A stretch of 64,000 nucleotides of DNA, from positions 8,357,001 to 8,421,000 of the forward strand of contig NZ_WSRO01000002.1 of assembly GCF_009769735.1 (NCBI RefSeq), read 5' to 3'. Positions 46,495-54,831 of this stretch are shown here, one piece after another. Origin of the DNA: Streptomyces sp. BA2 (GTDB lineage Bacteria; Actinomycetota; Actinomycetes; Streptomycetales; Streptomycetaceae). How positions within the stretch are numbered: position 1 is the first letter of the stretch; every line of letters starts with the position of its first letter. The notes below the pieces were generated by a model. That model was not told the origin of the DNA. It saw only the letters and a list, made by a program, of their open reading frames with translations, and did not search any database. Made by a program: the position numbers and the translations under genes.

Positions 46495-46893
46495 CTAGAT
46501 CCGCAGCAGCCTTTCCGTGGCTTCGCGGTACTGCCGCAGCGCGAGGCGCAGTTCTTCCGTATGCGCTTCGGTGTCGTGGCCCTGCCAGCTCGCGCGCAGA
46601 GTGTGCCGTCGTTGCGTGAGGGTCTCGGTCAGGTGCCTGACGGCGTCGTCGAAGAGGCCGTCGGCCTCCTCCACTGCCTGGCGCGGGCTCTCGACGAAGG
46701 TGCTGAGCGCCTGTTGGAGCCGCAGGCCGAGCTTGTCCCGTTCGTCCTGACGGAGCAGTACGGGGCCGGGTTCGGAGCCGGAGGCCGGGGAGCCGGTGGC
46801 GGGGGAGGGGGTCGCGGCGGGAGCGGGGGCAGGAGCGGGGGCGCCGCCGCCGATGGCCTGCTCGCGCGGTGTGAGGTCCTTGGCGTCCGTCAT
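46495..46893 (-). CDS. Uncharacterised cytoplasmic helical protein
   Basis: 132 residues from ATG 46893 (GAAGGGAAG upstream), overlapping the stop of the next-upstream gene by ATGA. An Ala/Pro-rich N-terminal stretch is followed by a helical domain with DERDKLGLRLQQALSTFVESPRQAVEEADGLFDDAVRHL. The motif FVESPRQAVEEADGL recurs in its operon partner, so the two derive from one domain. No signal or membrane segment. Function unknown. Confidence 0.75.
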   Translation of the reverse strand: MTDAKDLTPREQAIGGGAPAPAPAPAATPSPATGSPASGSEPGPVLLRQDERDKLGLRLQQALSTFVESPRQAVEEADGLFDDAVRHLTETLTQRRHTLRASWQGHDTEAHTEELRLALRQYREATERLLRI

Positions 46894-47513
46894 GACGTGC
46901 CACTTCCCTTCGCGTGGCGCCGGGGCAGTGCCCACGGTGCGTGGCCGCGGTCGGCGGTGGACTGCCGGCCGTGCCGGTTGGAGTCGACCGTGTGCTCGGC
47001 GACCAGGGCCTCGAAGAGGCGCCGGGCCTCGACCATGGCCTCGCGCATTTCCTCGGTGCCTGCCTGCCCGCGGGTGGCCGTGTGCACCTTGCGGTACCCG
47101 TGGACGGAGTGCGCGTGGTGGACGGAGAGCGCGGCCACCTGCTCGTCGAAGCGCTCACCGTCGGGGAAGCCCCGGTCCCTGGCCAGGCGGGCAAGGAGCG
47201 CGTCGGCCTCGACCACGGCCTGCTGCGGTGATTCGACGAACTGCTCCTGGACGCCGGCCCACTGGGCCGCGTAGCGCTCGCGCGCCCCGGGCGGCAGGGG
47301 CTCGGCCTTGACGGAGCCGTGGAGTCGTACGCGCTCGCGGAGCTCCTGTTCGGCTGCCCGTACGTCCCCGTCGTGACGGGCGACGGTGTGGTCGTACTCG
47401 GGCCCGAAGCGGTGCTTCAGGCCGCGTCCGCCGCCCCGGGCTCGCCGCAGTCCGACGAAGAGGACGGCGGCTGCCGCGATGACGACCACGGCGATGATGA
47501 CGGCGGTGATCAT
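46890..47513 (-). CDS. Membrane-anchored partner of the preceding gene
   Basis: 207 residues from ATG 47513 with GGGAGG five bases upstream. One N-terminal membrane helix (MITAVIIAVVVIAAAAVLFVGL) is followed by a charged helical cytoplasmic domain with EYDHTVARHDGDVRAAEQELRERVRLHGSV and VQEQFVESPQQAVVEADALLARLARDRGF. It shares the FVESPxQAVxEADxL motif with the downstream protein, which lacks the membrane anchor. The pair resembles conserved Streptomyces hypothetical proteins; no function is known to me. Confidence 0.78.
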   Translation of the reverse strand: MITAVIIAVVVIAAAAVLFVGLRRARGGGRGLKHRFGPEYDHTVARHDGDVRAAEQELRERVRLHGSVKAEPLPPGARERYAAQWAGVQEQFVESPQQAVVEADALLARLARDRGFPDGERFDEQVAALSVHHAHSVHGYRKVHTATRGQAGTEEMREAMVEARRLFEALVAEHTVDSNRHGRQSTADRGHAPWALPRRHAKGSGTS

Positions 47514-47814
47514 GGCTGCCTCCCTTGATCTCGTGGTCCGTTCAGCTGATTTCGTGGTCGTTCGGCGCTGAGGCCGGCCGATGGGCACCCACGCGACGTG
47601 GGCACCGATCGGGGCGTCTGCGATCAGCGGTTGAACGACTGCTTCCGTGTTCGCACGGCGGCCGAGTACCCGGCTTGGGAGCATCGACACGCCCCGCGCT
47701 CCGGAGGTCGCCGGATCCGCCGCATCGGATGACATGCTGAAACGATCGGTCAAGTCGAGAGCGCAGTACGGCGAGTGCCGGTGAAACCTGGACCACGCGA
47801 AGGACAAGTGCGAA
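47514..47814. promoter_or_regulatory. Divergent spacer, 301 bp
   Basis: No gene seen. It contains a small perfect hairpin CCCACG-CGA-CGTGGG (47588-47602). Otherwise promoters of the two flanking operons are presumed but not recognised. Confidence 0.3.
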
Positions 47815-48183
47815 GTGCTGACCGTGCTGGTACTGGCCGCCGATCACCGGGCCGGCGACCTGATCCCGCAGATCGAGGCCGTCCCCGGTCTGTACGTCAT
47901 CTCCCAGACGGACGACAGTTTCCTCGCCATGGCGCGGGCCCGCGCCCTGCTGCCCGACGTCCTGGTCATCGACCTCAGCGCCCGTTTCGCCGGTGACGCC
48001 GCGACGGTCATCGACCAGGCCCGCCAACTCGAGCCGCCCAGCCACATCCTGGTCCACTCGGGCGACGCCGTGGTGGGGGCCGTTTCCCCCGCGGGCGCGG
48101 TCGGACCCGCTTCCGGCGGCTCACCGCCGGGGCTCGCGCACGCGCTGGCGCGTCTCGCCGGCGACGTCGCCCCGCCGCCGTGA
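47815..48183 (+). CDS. Receiver-like protein without an output domain
   Basis: 122 residues from GTG 47815, with AAGGAC nine bases upstream. The first part follows a response-regulator receiver pattern: LTVLVLAADHRAG, LPDVLVIDLSARF with an aspartate at the phosphorylation position, and HILVHSGD. The second acidic residue and the conserved late lysine are not clear, so phosphotransfer is doubtful. The C-terminus is Ala/Gly/Pro rich, with no DNA-binding domain. It may be an atypical receiver or a degenerate one. Confidence 0.6.
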   Translation: MLTVLVLAADHRAGDLIPQIEAVPGLYVISQTDDSFLAMARARALLPDVLVIDLSARFAGDAATVIDQARQLEPPSHILVHSGDAVVGAVSPAGAVGPASGGSPPGLAHALARLAGDVAPPP

Positions 48184-48202
48184 CCAGGCGGGGCCGGCCC
48201 TG

Positions 48203-48463
48203 CTACGCGTCCGCGACCCGCACCGAGAGTCCGTAGTCAAGCTCGGACCCGTCGACCAGGAGCGCCTCGACGGTGCGGGTCGCGGGATCGATGTCGGCCT
48301 CCATGCCGTCACCCGCGTACCGGGGAAACCCGGACGACCCGGTCTCGCCGGTGGCCACCACGACGGCCGAGCGCAGGGCGTCGCGGGCATCGGTCGTACT
48401 CACGCCGTCCCCCGTGAACCCGGGAACCAGCAGGATCTCGAAACGCTGCGGGACAGTGTTCAT
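48203..48463 (-). CDS. Small uncharacterised protein
   Basis: 86 residues from ATG 48463. No recognised domain; the sequence (FEILLVPGFTGDGVSTTDARDALRSAVVVATGETG...) appears soluble and beta-rich. It is convergent with the receiver-like gene over 19 bp and may be co-transcribed with the protease genes upstream (69-bp gap). Confidence 0.6.
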   Translation of the reverse strand: MNTVPQRFEILLVPGFTGDGVSTTDARDALRSAVVVATGETGSSGFPRYAGDGMEADIDPATRTVEALLVDGSELDYGLSVRVADA

Positions 48464-48532
48464 GCACGTGACGGTAGACAGAACTCGCCCACCATGCACG
48501 TCCACCGCTGCCGGTCGGCGCCGCGCATCGTG

Positions 48533-48826
48533 CTAGCCGAGCGTCAGCTCGACCCGCAGCGAGGCGGCCCGCGCCGACGGTTCGACGCGGACGGTGGCCT
48601 CGGCGGTGCCGGACGGGCCCATGAGGGGGTCCGCCCGGCAGACGAGCGTGTACTCGCCCGTGGTGGGGGCGCCGAGGGAGAACCGTCCCTCGGTGTCCGT
48701 CACGGCAGCGATGTCCGGCAAGGGCTGCGGCCCCTCGGTGAACAGGACGTGGGCGCCCGGCACCGGGGCGCCCGAGGTGTCGCGGACGACGCCGGTGATC
48801 TCCACTGCGGGGCTGCTGCCGTTCAT
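48533..48826 (-). CDS. Carboxypeptidase-regulatory-like (Ig-fold) protein
   Basis: 97 residues from ATG 48826. The pattern ITGVVRDTSGAPVPGAHVLFTEGP...VTDTEGRFSLGAPTTGEYTLVCRA is the CarboxypepD_reg beta-sandwich. It has no signal peptide, as also for its upstream neighbour, a V8-like protease whose stop lies 10 bp away. The tight spacing suggests one transcript and a joint function. Confidence 0.8.
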   Translation of the reverse strand: MNGSSPAVEITGVVRDTSGAPVPGAHVLFTEGPQPLPDIAAVTDTEGRFSLGAPTTGEYTLVCRADPLMGPSGTAEATVRVEPSARAASLRVELTLG

Positions 48827-48836
48827 CGGGGTTCGC

Positions 48837-49769
48837 TCACGCCTTCCAGGCCACGTAGTTGTTGAACACGGGGGTGGTGAACCGGGTTCCCGAGTTCACC
48901 CGGGCACCGCCGTAGGCGTGAATGCCGAAGCCGTAGCGGCCGGTGCTGTCGATGCGGTAGACGGAGCTGCCGCTCTGCCCGCCCGCGGTGTCGATGTCGT
49001 AGTACACCTTGCGAGGGGCGACCGAGTCGATCCCGCGCGCCGCGTACCACTGCGTCCCGGGCGGCTTGTCGCCCGGATAGCCGGAGATGTTGCCGGTGGT
49101 CTTGAGCAGGTCCGAGTCCGACCAGACGCCGAAGCCGAACCAGCCGGTGGTGGAGCCGATGTTGGAGGGCGTGATGATGGCGCCGTAGTCGAAGTTCTCG
49201 TCGCCGTTGGTCGTCCAGCCTGTCACGGAGCGGAAGCTCGTGCAGGTGATGCTGCCGTAGGGCAGCGAGGCGCCGTTGCGTCCCGGCATGACCTGGATGC
49301 TCTTCACCCAGCCGTCCCGGCCCGCCACGCCGCTGCCCTTGATGTAGACGCAGTGGCCCGCGGTGGCGAGGGTGTGTGGTCCGAGGAGCCATCCGGTGCC
49401 CTGATAGAGGGCGTTGTCGCGGGCGGTGATCAGCAGGTAGCAGTGCACGCGCCACGGATACACGCTGGTGTTGGTGATCTGGATGCGGTCGTCGGGGCCG
49501 TGCACGGTCTCAGGGGCCAGGGGCGGCGGTCCGTACGACGCCTCCCCGATGTCGGGAAGCGAGGCGGTCGGGGCCGTCCAGGCCTCGGGCGCGAAGTGCT
49601 CCGGGCGCCGGTAGCCCTCGACGTGTTCCAGGCCTTCACCCGTCGAGTGCTGGGCCTGGCCCTCCGTCCCCTCGGAAGGCGGCTGCAGCACCGCCTCCTG
49701 CTCGGTTGCCAGGGTTATCGCTCCGTCGTCCGGTTCGTTCGTCACTGCGGTGTGTGGATCGTGCGCCAT
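48837..49769 (-). CDS. V8-like (S1B) serine protease without signal peptide
   Basis: 310 residues from ATG 49769. The catalytic triad can be placed at His139 (LATAGHCVY), Asp194 (ENFDYGAI) and Ser266 (AGGQSGSSV), matching glutamyl endopeptidase-type trypsin-fold proteases. Residues 1-95 form an acidic, Gln/Glu/Pro-rich head with no hydrophobic signal sequence; in this family such a head is normally a secreted propeptide. It is either exported by a non-Sec route or acts inside. Partner gene with an Ig-like fold follows at 10 bp. Confidence 0.85.
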   Translation of the reverse strand: MAHDPHTAVTNEPDDGAITLATEQEAVLQPPSEGTEGQAQHSTGEGLEHVEGYRRPEHFAPEAWTAPTASLPDIGEASYGPPPLAPETVHGPDDRIQITNTSVYPWRVHCYLLITARDNALYQGTGWLLGPHTLATAGHCVYIKGSGVAGRDGWVKSIQVMPGRNGASLPYGSITCTSFRSVTGWTTNGDENFDYGAIITPSNIGSTTGWFGFGVWSDSDLLKTTGNISGYPGDKPPGTQWYAARGIDSVAPRKVYYDIDTAGGQSGSSVYRIDSTGRYGFGIHAYGGARVNSGTRFTTPVFNNYVAWKA

Positions 49770-50150
49770 TCTGGATCACCCGGCTTCTCTCAGAGCTGCG
49801 ATGTGATGCCTTGCAGGACGCCGCGGCCGCAACGTTTTTGGGTCAGTGCCCCTTCTACTGCCGCCGGACAAGTGCCGCAATGAGACTTTTGCGCCGACCG
49901 GCGCGTGTGTGCGTACACGTGCTTTCGGGGCGCCAAGTACGTCAACTGACCGGCTCCCGGGGCCCATACGGCGCGCGGGACGTCAGCTCGCCCCGCCGCC
50001 TCACGGCGAACGGCCCGGGGCCAGGTCTCAGCAGCCCCCGCCGGGCACCCGCGCCCCGGCCGCTGCCTGAGCGGGCGGGGCGCGATGCCTCAATCACGTC
50101 TCGAACAAACAATCAGCCCCAGGGAGCGGCCCGTTCCCCTTCCGCGAGGG
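49770..50150. other. 381-bp intergenic region without a recognised gene
   Basis: Must contain the protease promoter on the minus strand. Small GC-rich inverted repeats such as CGCCG-CCTCA-CGGCG are present near 50000, but nothing stands out. No ORF with convincing codon use was seen. Confidence 0.3.
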
Positions 50151-50576
50151 CTAGGGGCGAGCGTAGGGCCGGGTCATGATCTCCATGTTGTGGCCGTCCG
50201 GATCGTCGAAGTACGCGCCACGACCGCCGAACAGCCGGTTGATGTGGCCGGGGTCGGTGTGGCCGGGGTCGGCGTAGTAGGTCACCCCGACCGTCTCCAG
50301 GCGGGTGATCATGGCGTCGAACTGTTCGTCGGGCACGAGGAACGCGTAGTGCTGCGACTGGACCGGCTCGTCGCTCAGCTCGTAGTAGTCGAGCGTCACG
50401 CCGTTGCCGAGGTCGACGGGCAGGAACGGCCCGAACGGGGCGCCGACCTTCAGGCCCAGGATCGCGGCGAGGAACTCCGCCGACAGCAGGCGGTCCTTGG
50501 CGTAGACGGCGGTGTGGTTCAACTGGACGGTCGTGACAGGTGAATTGGGGTCGTGCGAGTGCTGGCCGTGCGGCAT
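50151..50576 (-). CDS. VOC-family (glyoxalase-like) protein
   Basis: 141 residues from ATG 50576 with GGAAGAG upstream. Single VOC domain: VQLNHTAVYAKDRLLSAEFLAAILGL (first metal His), SQHYAFLV (second), and YFDDPDGHNMEIMTRP (catalytic-position Glu). A short His-rich N-terminus (MPHGQHSHD) may bind metal. A small internal duplication, GHTDPGH, lies near residue 118. Substrate unknown. Confidence 0.85.
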   Translation of the reverse strand: MPHGQHSHDPNSPVTTVQLNHTAVYAKDRLLSAEFLAAILGLKVGAPFGPFLPVDLGNGVTLDYYELSDEPVQSQHYAFLVPDEQFDAMITRLETVGVTYYADPGHTDPGHINRLFGGRGAYFDDPDGHNMEIMTRPYARP

Positions 50577-50764
50577 GTATGAGATCTCTTCCGGGTCTTG
50601 GATTCCACTGACGGTGCGCCGCGTGGGGCGCGGGAGGGAAGACGGAAGAGAGGTCGGCGGGGCTCTGGCCCGCCTCGCGCTCACGCCGAGGCCGGGTGCC
50701 TCACTCGTACGTGGCCCATGGCCGACCCGGCAGTCACCCGAGTGACCCTAGCGGGCAGGCGTTA

Positions 50765-50786
50765 GCCTCGTCCAGGACGACGAGGC
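50765..50786. promoter_or_regulatory. Dyad in the blaI promoter/leader
   Basis: GCCTCGTC (50765-50772) and GACGAGGC (50779-50786) are perfect 8-bp arms over 6 bases, ending 18 bp before the BlaI start. Possible operator or leader hairpin; unlike the TACA/TGTA dyads further on. Confidence 0.4.
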
Positions 50787-50804
50787 AGTGGAAGGGAGAC
50801 GGGC

Positions 50805-51194
50805 GTGGCGGAGCAGCGGCGGCGTTCCCGGCGGCGGGGGCAGGGTGAGCTGGAGGCGCAGGTCCTGTCGGCCCTGCGCGAGGCGGAGGGTCCCGCGACC
50901 GCGGGCTGGGTGCAGGAGCGGCTCGGCGCTGACCTCGCGTACACGACTGTCGTGACGATCCTGAGCAGGCTCCTGGACAAGGGCGCGGTGACCCGCGAGC
51001 GCGCGGGCCGCTCCTTCGCGTGGACGCCGTCGGCCGACGAGGCGGGCCTCGCGGCGCGCAAGATGCGCAAGGTGCTCGACGGCGAGCGCGACCGGGAGGC
51101 GGTGCTCGCCAGCTTCCTCACCGCGCTGCCGCCGGGCGACGAGCGGCTGCTGCGTGAGCTCCTGCGGCAGGACGAGGCGGAGAGGGACGTCTGA
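50805..51194 (+). CDS. BlaI/MecI/CopY-family repressor
   Basis: 129 residues from GTG 50805 with GAAGGGAG upstream. Winged helix: GELEAQVLSALREAEGPATAGWVQERLGADLAYTTVVTILSRLLDKGAVTRERAGRSFAWTPS. Homologues bind TACA/TGTA dyads and are inactivated by cleavage through a BlaR1/M56 protease. An M56 gene follows 6 bp later. No beta-lactamase gene is nearby, so its targets are probably others (see the dyads at 52181 and 54761). Confidence 0.92.
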   Translation: MAEQRRRSRRRGQGELEAQVLSALREAEGPATAGWVQERLGADLAYTTVVTILSRLLDKGAVTRERAGRSFAWTPSADEAGLAARKMRKVLDGERDREAVLASFLTALPPGDERLLRELLRQDEAERDV

Positions 51195-51200
51195 ACCGCC

Positions 51201-52133
51201 ATGGGGATGTTCGTCCTTCTGCCCCTGGTCCTGCCGCTGACGGCCTGGCCGGTCGCCCGGCTCGCCGAGCAGCGGCTGCACCCGAGGACCGCCACCCGGC
51301 TGCTCACGACGGTCGCCGCGGTCATGGCGCTGTGCAGCACGCTGTGCCTGGGCCTGCTGATGGTCGTCGGCACGGCGCAGCTGCCCGGGAACCCGCTGCC
51401 GGACGGCTGGTCGGACCCCGAGGTGCGCGCCGCCGTCCCGTACGACGAGGTCGCCGGGCGCCTTGCCATTCCGGGGCTGCTCGCCGTGGCCGTGGCGTGC
51501 GGCAGGACCTTGTGGCGCCACCACCAGGTACGCCGTCGCGCCCACCGCGCGCTTGCCGGTCTTCCCGGCACCGCCGTCGCCGTCCTGCCCGACGAGGTGC
51601 CCTACGCGTACGCGCTGCCCGGCGGCGGCCGCGACCGGGTCGTGGTCACCACCGCCCTGCTCGACTGCCTCGAACCCGGCGAGCGCCGCGCCCTGTTCGC
51701 CCATGAACGCGCCCACCTCGCGACCCGGCACCACCGCTACCTCCTCGCCGTGCAGCTGGCCGCGCGCGCCAATCCGTTCCTGCGCCCGCTGCGTACCGCC
51801 GTGTCCTACACGACCGAGCGCTGGGCGGACGAGGACGCCGCCCACACCGTCGGCGACCGCAGGACCGTCGCCCGCGCGATCGGCAAGGCGGCTCTGCACT
51901 CCCGGGGCGCCCCGGCCCCGACCCTGGCCGGGCTCGCCGCGCCGGGGCCCGTGCCCCGCCGGGTCGCGGCCCTCCTCGGCCCGGCTCCCACGGCGCGCAG
52001 CTGGCCGTCCCTGTTCACCGCGGTGGGGCTCGCGGCGTGGGCGGCCGCCGCCGGGGCCGCGGTCTCGGCCATGTCGTCGGCGAACTCCGCCGTGACGATG
52101 GTCCTGATCCTGCACGCGGCCACCCCGCTCTAG
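51201..52133 (+). CDS. M56-family membrane metalloprotease (BlaR1-like)
   Basis: 310 residues from ATG 51201. Several membrane helices surround the zinc motif ALFAHERAHLATRHH (HExxH) with ERWADEDAAH as the third-ligand region. Lacks the C-terminal penicillin-binding sensor domain of true BlaR1; actinobacterial M56 proteins of this short form usually pair with BlaI. It presumably cleaves the adjacent repressor in response to an unknown envelope signal. Confidence 0.9.
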   Translation: MGMFVLLPLVLPLTAWPVARLAEQRLHPRTATRLLTTVAAVMALCSTLCLGLLMVVGTAQLPGNPLPDGWSDPEVRAAVPYDEVAGRLAIPGLLAVAVACGRTLWRHHQVRRRAHRALAGLPGTAVAVLPDEVPYAYALPGGGRDRVVVTTALLDCLEPGERRALFAHERAHLATRHHRYLLAVQLAARANPFLRPLRTAVSYTTERWADEDAAHTVGDRRTVARAIGKAALHSRGAPAPTLAGLAAPGPVPRRVAALLGPAPTARSWPSLFTAVGLAAWAAAAGAAVSAMSSANSAVTMVLILHAATPL

Positions 52134-52180
52134 GCCCGCTCTCCACCCCATGGCCTGACCGACTCGCTTTGCCGTTCCTT

Positions 52181-52192
52181 TACAGTGGTGTA
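52181..52192. promoter_or_regulatory. Candidate BlaI operator before the CNNM pair
   Basis: TACAGTGGTGTA, a TACA-N4-TGTA dyad, 150 bp upstream of the CNNM start and just after the M56 gene. It has the same core geometry as the element at 54761. Confidence 0.5.
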
Positions 52193-52341
52193 GAAGCACT
52201 ACCGCTTCCATGCCACCGCCCTCGTACGACACGTCGTACGAGTACGAGAAGGAGACACGGACCCGCAATGGGTGAGCCTCCCAGTACGAACCGTGCCATG
52301 TCCCGCCCGCTGTCCGAGCGTGAGGGAACGGGGGTGGCACG

Positions 52342-53679
52342 GTGACCGAGATCCTGCTTCTGCTGCTCGCCCTGCTCCTCACGCTCGCCTGCGCGGTGTT
52401 CGTGGCGGCCGAGTTCTCCCTGACCACCGTCGAGCGCGGTGACCTGGAGCGCGCCGCGGACGCGGGGGAGCGGGGTGCCGAAGGCGCCCTGAAGGCCGTC
52501 CGGCGGCTGACCCTCCAGCTGTCCGGCGCCCAGCTCGGCATCACCGTCACGTCACTGGTGATCGGCATGCTCGCCGAACCCTCCCTCGCGGCGCTCCTGC
52601 GCGGCCCGCTGGAGGCGGCGGGCCTGGGCGGCGCCGCCCCGACCACGGCCACCCTGCTCGGTGTGGCACTCTCCACCGTGATCCTGATGGTCATCGGCGA
52701 GCTGGTGCCCAAGAACTGGGCGATCTCCCGGCCGCTGGCCGTCGCCAAGGTGGTGGCGGCCCCGCAGCGCGGCTTCACCGCCGCCTTCGGACCGTTCATC
52801 CGGCATCTGAACAACACGGCGAACCACGTCGTACGCCGCTTCGGCCTGGAGCCCGCCGAGGAGCTGGCCTCCGCGCGCACCCCCGAGGAGCTGGTCGCCC
52901 TCGCCCGGCGCTCGGCCGCGGAGGGCGCCCTGGAGGCGGACTCGGCCGAACTGTTCGTCCGCACCCTGCACTTGAGCGAGCTGACCGCGGAGAACGTGAT
53001 GACCCCGCGGGTGGACGTACGGGCGCTTGAGGCGCACGCCACGGCCGCCGACGCCGCGAACCTGACGCACGCCACGGGCCTGTCCCGCTTCCCCGTCTTC
53101 CGCGACAGCCTGGACGAGGTCATCGGCACCGTACACATCCGCGATGTGCTCGCCCTGCCCCCGGAGAAGCGGCGGCTCACCCCCGTCACCGACCTCGCGG
53201 CCGAGCCCCTGCTCGTACCCGACAGCCTGCCCGCCGACCGGCTTCTGGAGCGGATGCGGGCGAACCGCACGATGGCCGTGGTCATCGACGAGTACGGCGG
53301 CACGGCCGGTGTCGCGACGGTGGAGGACATCGTCGAGGAGGTCGTCGGCGAGGTCCGCGACGAGCACGACCCCGTCGAGGTCCCCGACCTGCTGCCCGCA
53401 CAGAGGGCCCAGGACGGCCGCACCGTGTGGGAGGCCGACGGCGGCGTCCGCATCGACCAGCTCGCCACGATAGGACTTACCGCGCCCGAAGGACCGTACG
53501 AGACCGTGGCCGGACTGATGGCCACCCGGCTCTCCCGCATCCCCGCCGAAGGTGACGCCCTCGACCTCGACGGCTGGCACCTGTCCGTCCTGACGGTCGA
53601 GCACCACCGCGCCGACCGGATCCGCATCACCGAACCGGCGCTCCAGGTGCCCCGCCAGGCCGTGGAGGAGGCCCGATGA
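52342..53679 (+). CDS. CNNM/CorC-type transporter with CBS pair and CorC_HlyC domain
   Basis: 445 residues from GTG 52342. DUF21 membrane domain (LLLALLLTLACAVFVAAEFSLTTVERGDL, GAQLGITVTSLVIGMLAEPSL, IGELVPKNWAIS), a CBS pair (ENVMTPRVDVRALE, TMAVVIDEYGGTAGVATVEDIVEEVVGEVRDEHD), and a C-terminal CorC_HlyC domain. Members export Mg2+ or Na+/Mg2+ and are often called hemolysin-like. Its stop overlaps the start of a shorter CNNM (ATGA). The pair recurs inverted near the right edge. Confidence 0.92.
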   Translation: MTEILLLLLALLLTLACAVFVAAEFSLTTVERGDLERAADAGERGAEGALKAVRRLTLQLSGAQLGITVTSLVIGMLAEPSLAALLRGPLEAAGLGGAAPTTATLLGVALSTVILMVIGELVPKNWAISRPLAVAKVVAAPQRGFTAAFGPFIRHLNNTANHVVRRFGLEPAEELASARTPEELVALARRSAAEGALEADSAELFVRTLHLSELTAENVMTPRVDVRALEAHATAADAANLTHATGLSRFPVFRDSLDEVIGTVHIRDVLALPPEKRRLTPVTDLAAEPLLVPDSLPADRLLERMRANRTMAVVIDEYGGTAGVATVEDIVEEVVGEVRDEHDPVEVPDLLPAQRAQDGRTVWEADGGVRIDQLATIGLTAPEGPYETVAGLMATRLSRIPAEGDALDLDGWHLSVLTVEHHRADRIRITEPALQVPRQAVEEAR

Positions 53680-54701
53680 CCACGCTCCAGCTCACCATCG
53701 GCGCCCTGACCCTGCTCACCAACGCGTTCTTCGTCGGCGCCGAGTTCGCCCTGATCTCCGTGCGCCGCAGCCAGATCGAACCCCGCGCCCAGGCAGGCGA
53801 CAAGCGCGCCCGCATCACCCTGTGGGGCATCCAGCACATCTCCGCGATGATGGCCACCGCCCAACTGGGCATCACCGTCTCCTCGTTGGTGCTTGGCGCG
53901 GTCGCGGAACCCGCCATCGCGCACCTCCTGGAGCCGGGCTTCGAGGCGGTCCACATCCCGCACGCCCTCGTGCACCCGATCGCCTTCGTCATCGCCCTGA
54001 CCGTGGCGACGTATCTGCACATGCTCATCGGCGAGATGATCCCCAAGAACATCGCGCTCGCCGCGCCCGCCAGGACCGCCCTGCTGCTCGGCCCGCCGCT
54101 GGTGGCCCTCACCCGCGCACTCAAGCCGGTCGTCTTCGGCATCAACGCCTTCGCCAACACCCTGCTCAAGCTGCTCAGGGTCGACCCGAAGGACGAGGTC
54201 GAGTCCGTCTACACGGACGACCAGCTCGCCCGCATGGTCGTCGACTCCAGCGCGGCCGGGCTCCTCTCGGCGGCCGACGGCGAGCGGCTGCGCGACGCCC
54301 TTGAACTCGGCACCCGGCCGGTCGGCGAGATCCTCGTACCGACCGCCAGGATGCGCACCGTCGAGCACACCGTCACCCCGGCGCGCCTGGAGCGGGTGGC
54401 CGCGGACGCGGGCTTCTCGCGCTTCCCGGTGACAGGACCCGACGGCACCCTGCTCGGCTACCTCCACATCAAGGACACCCTGGGCATCGCCGAGCGGGAC
54501 CGGCCTTTCCCGCGCGGCGCGTTGCACGTGGTCACGCGGGTGCACATCGACACACCGCTGGACGACACCCTCACCGCGCTGCGTGGCGCGGGCAGTCACC
54601 TGGCCGCGGTCACCGGCGAGAGCGGAACGGTGCTCGGGTTCGTCACCATGGAGGACGTCCTCTCCGAGCTGGTGGGCCCCTCTCCGGCGGCGCTCGGCTG
54701 A
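53676..54701 (+). CDS. CNNM-type transporter, shorter partner
   Basis: 341 residues from ATG 53676. DUF21 membrane domain (LTNAFFVGAEFALISVRRSQIEP, TAQLGITVSSLVLGAVAEPAI, MLIGEMIPKNIAL) with a CBS pair (ILVPTARMRTVE, TVLGFVTMEDVLSELVG) but no CorC_HlyC domain. Probably forms a heteromer with the first. Its nearest relative in the window is the protein at 61795-62808. Confidence 0.92.
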   Translation: MTTLQLTIGALTLLTNAFFVGAEFALISVRRSQIEPRAQAGDKRARITLWGIQHISAMMATAQLGITVSSLVLGAVAEPAIAHLLEPGFEAVHIPHALVHPIAFVIALTVATYLHMLIGEMIPKNIALAAPARTALLLGPPLVALTRALKPVVFGINAFANTLLKLLRVDPKDEVESVYTDDQLARMVVDSSAAGLLSAADGERLRDALELGTRPVGEILVPTARMRTVEHTVTPARLERVAADAGFSRFPVTGPDGTLLGYLHIKDTLGIAERDRPFPRGALHVVTRVHIDTPLDDTLTALRGAGSHLAAVTGESGTVLGFVTMEDVLSELVGPSPAALG

Positions 54702-54760
54702 TTCACGGGTGGCGTGACTGTACGCGCGGGGGCTCCGGTGGCTAGGGTGCCCGTGATGTT

Positions 54761-54774
54761 CTACACAGGTGTAG
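54761..54774. promoter_or_regulatory. Candidate BlaI operator before the acyltransferase
   Basis: CTACACAGGTGTAG, a perfect 6-bp-arm dyad with TACA-N4-TGTA core, 58 bp before the acyltransferase GTG and 60 bp after the CNNM stop. Confidence 0.6.
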
Positions 54775-54831
54775 CACCCGCAATTGACGTGAGACGCGAG
54801 ACCGCGGGCCCGGGTTCCCCCGGGAGGTCCC

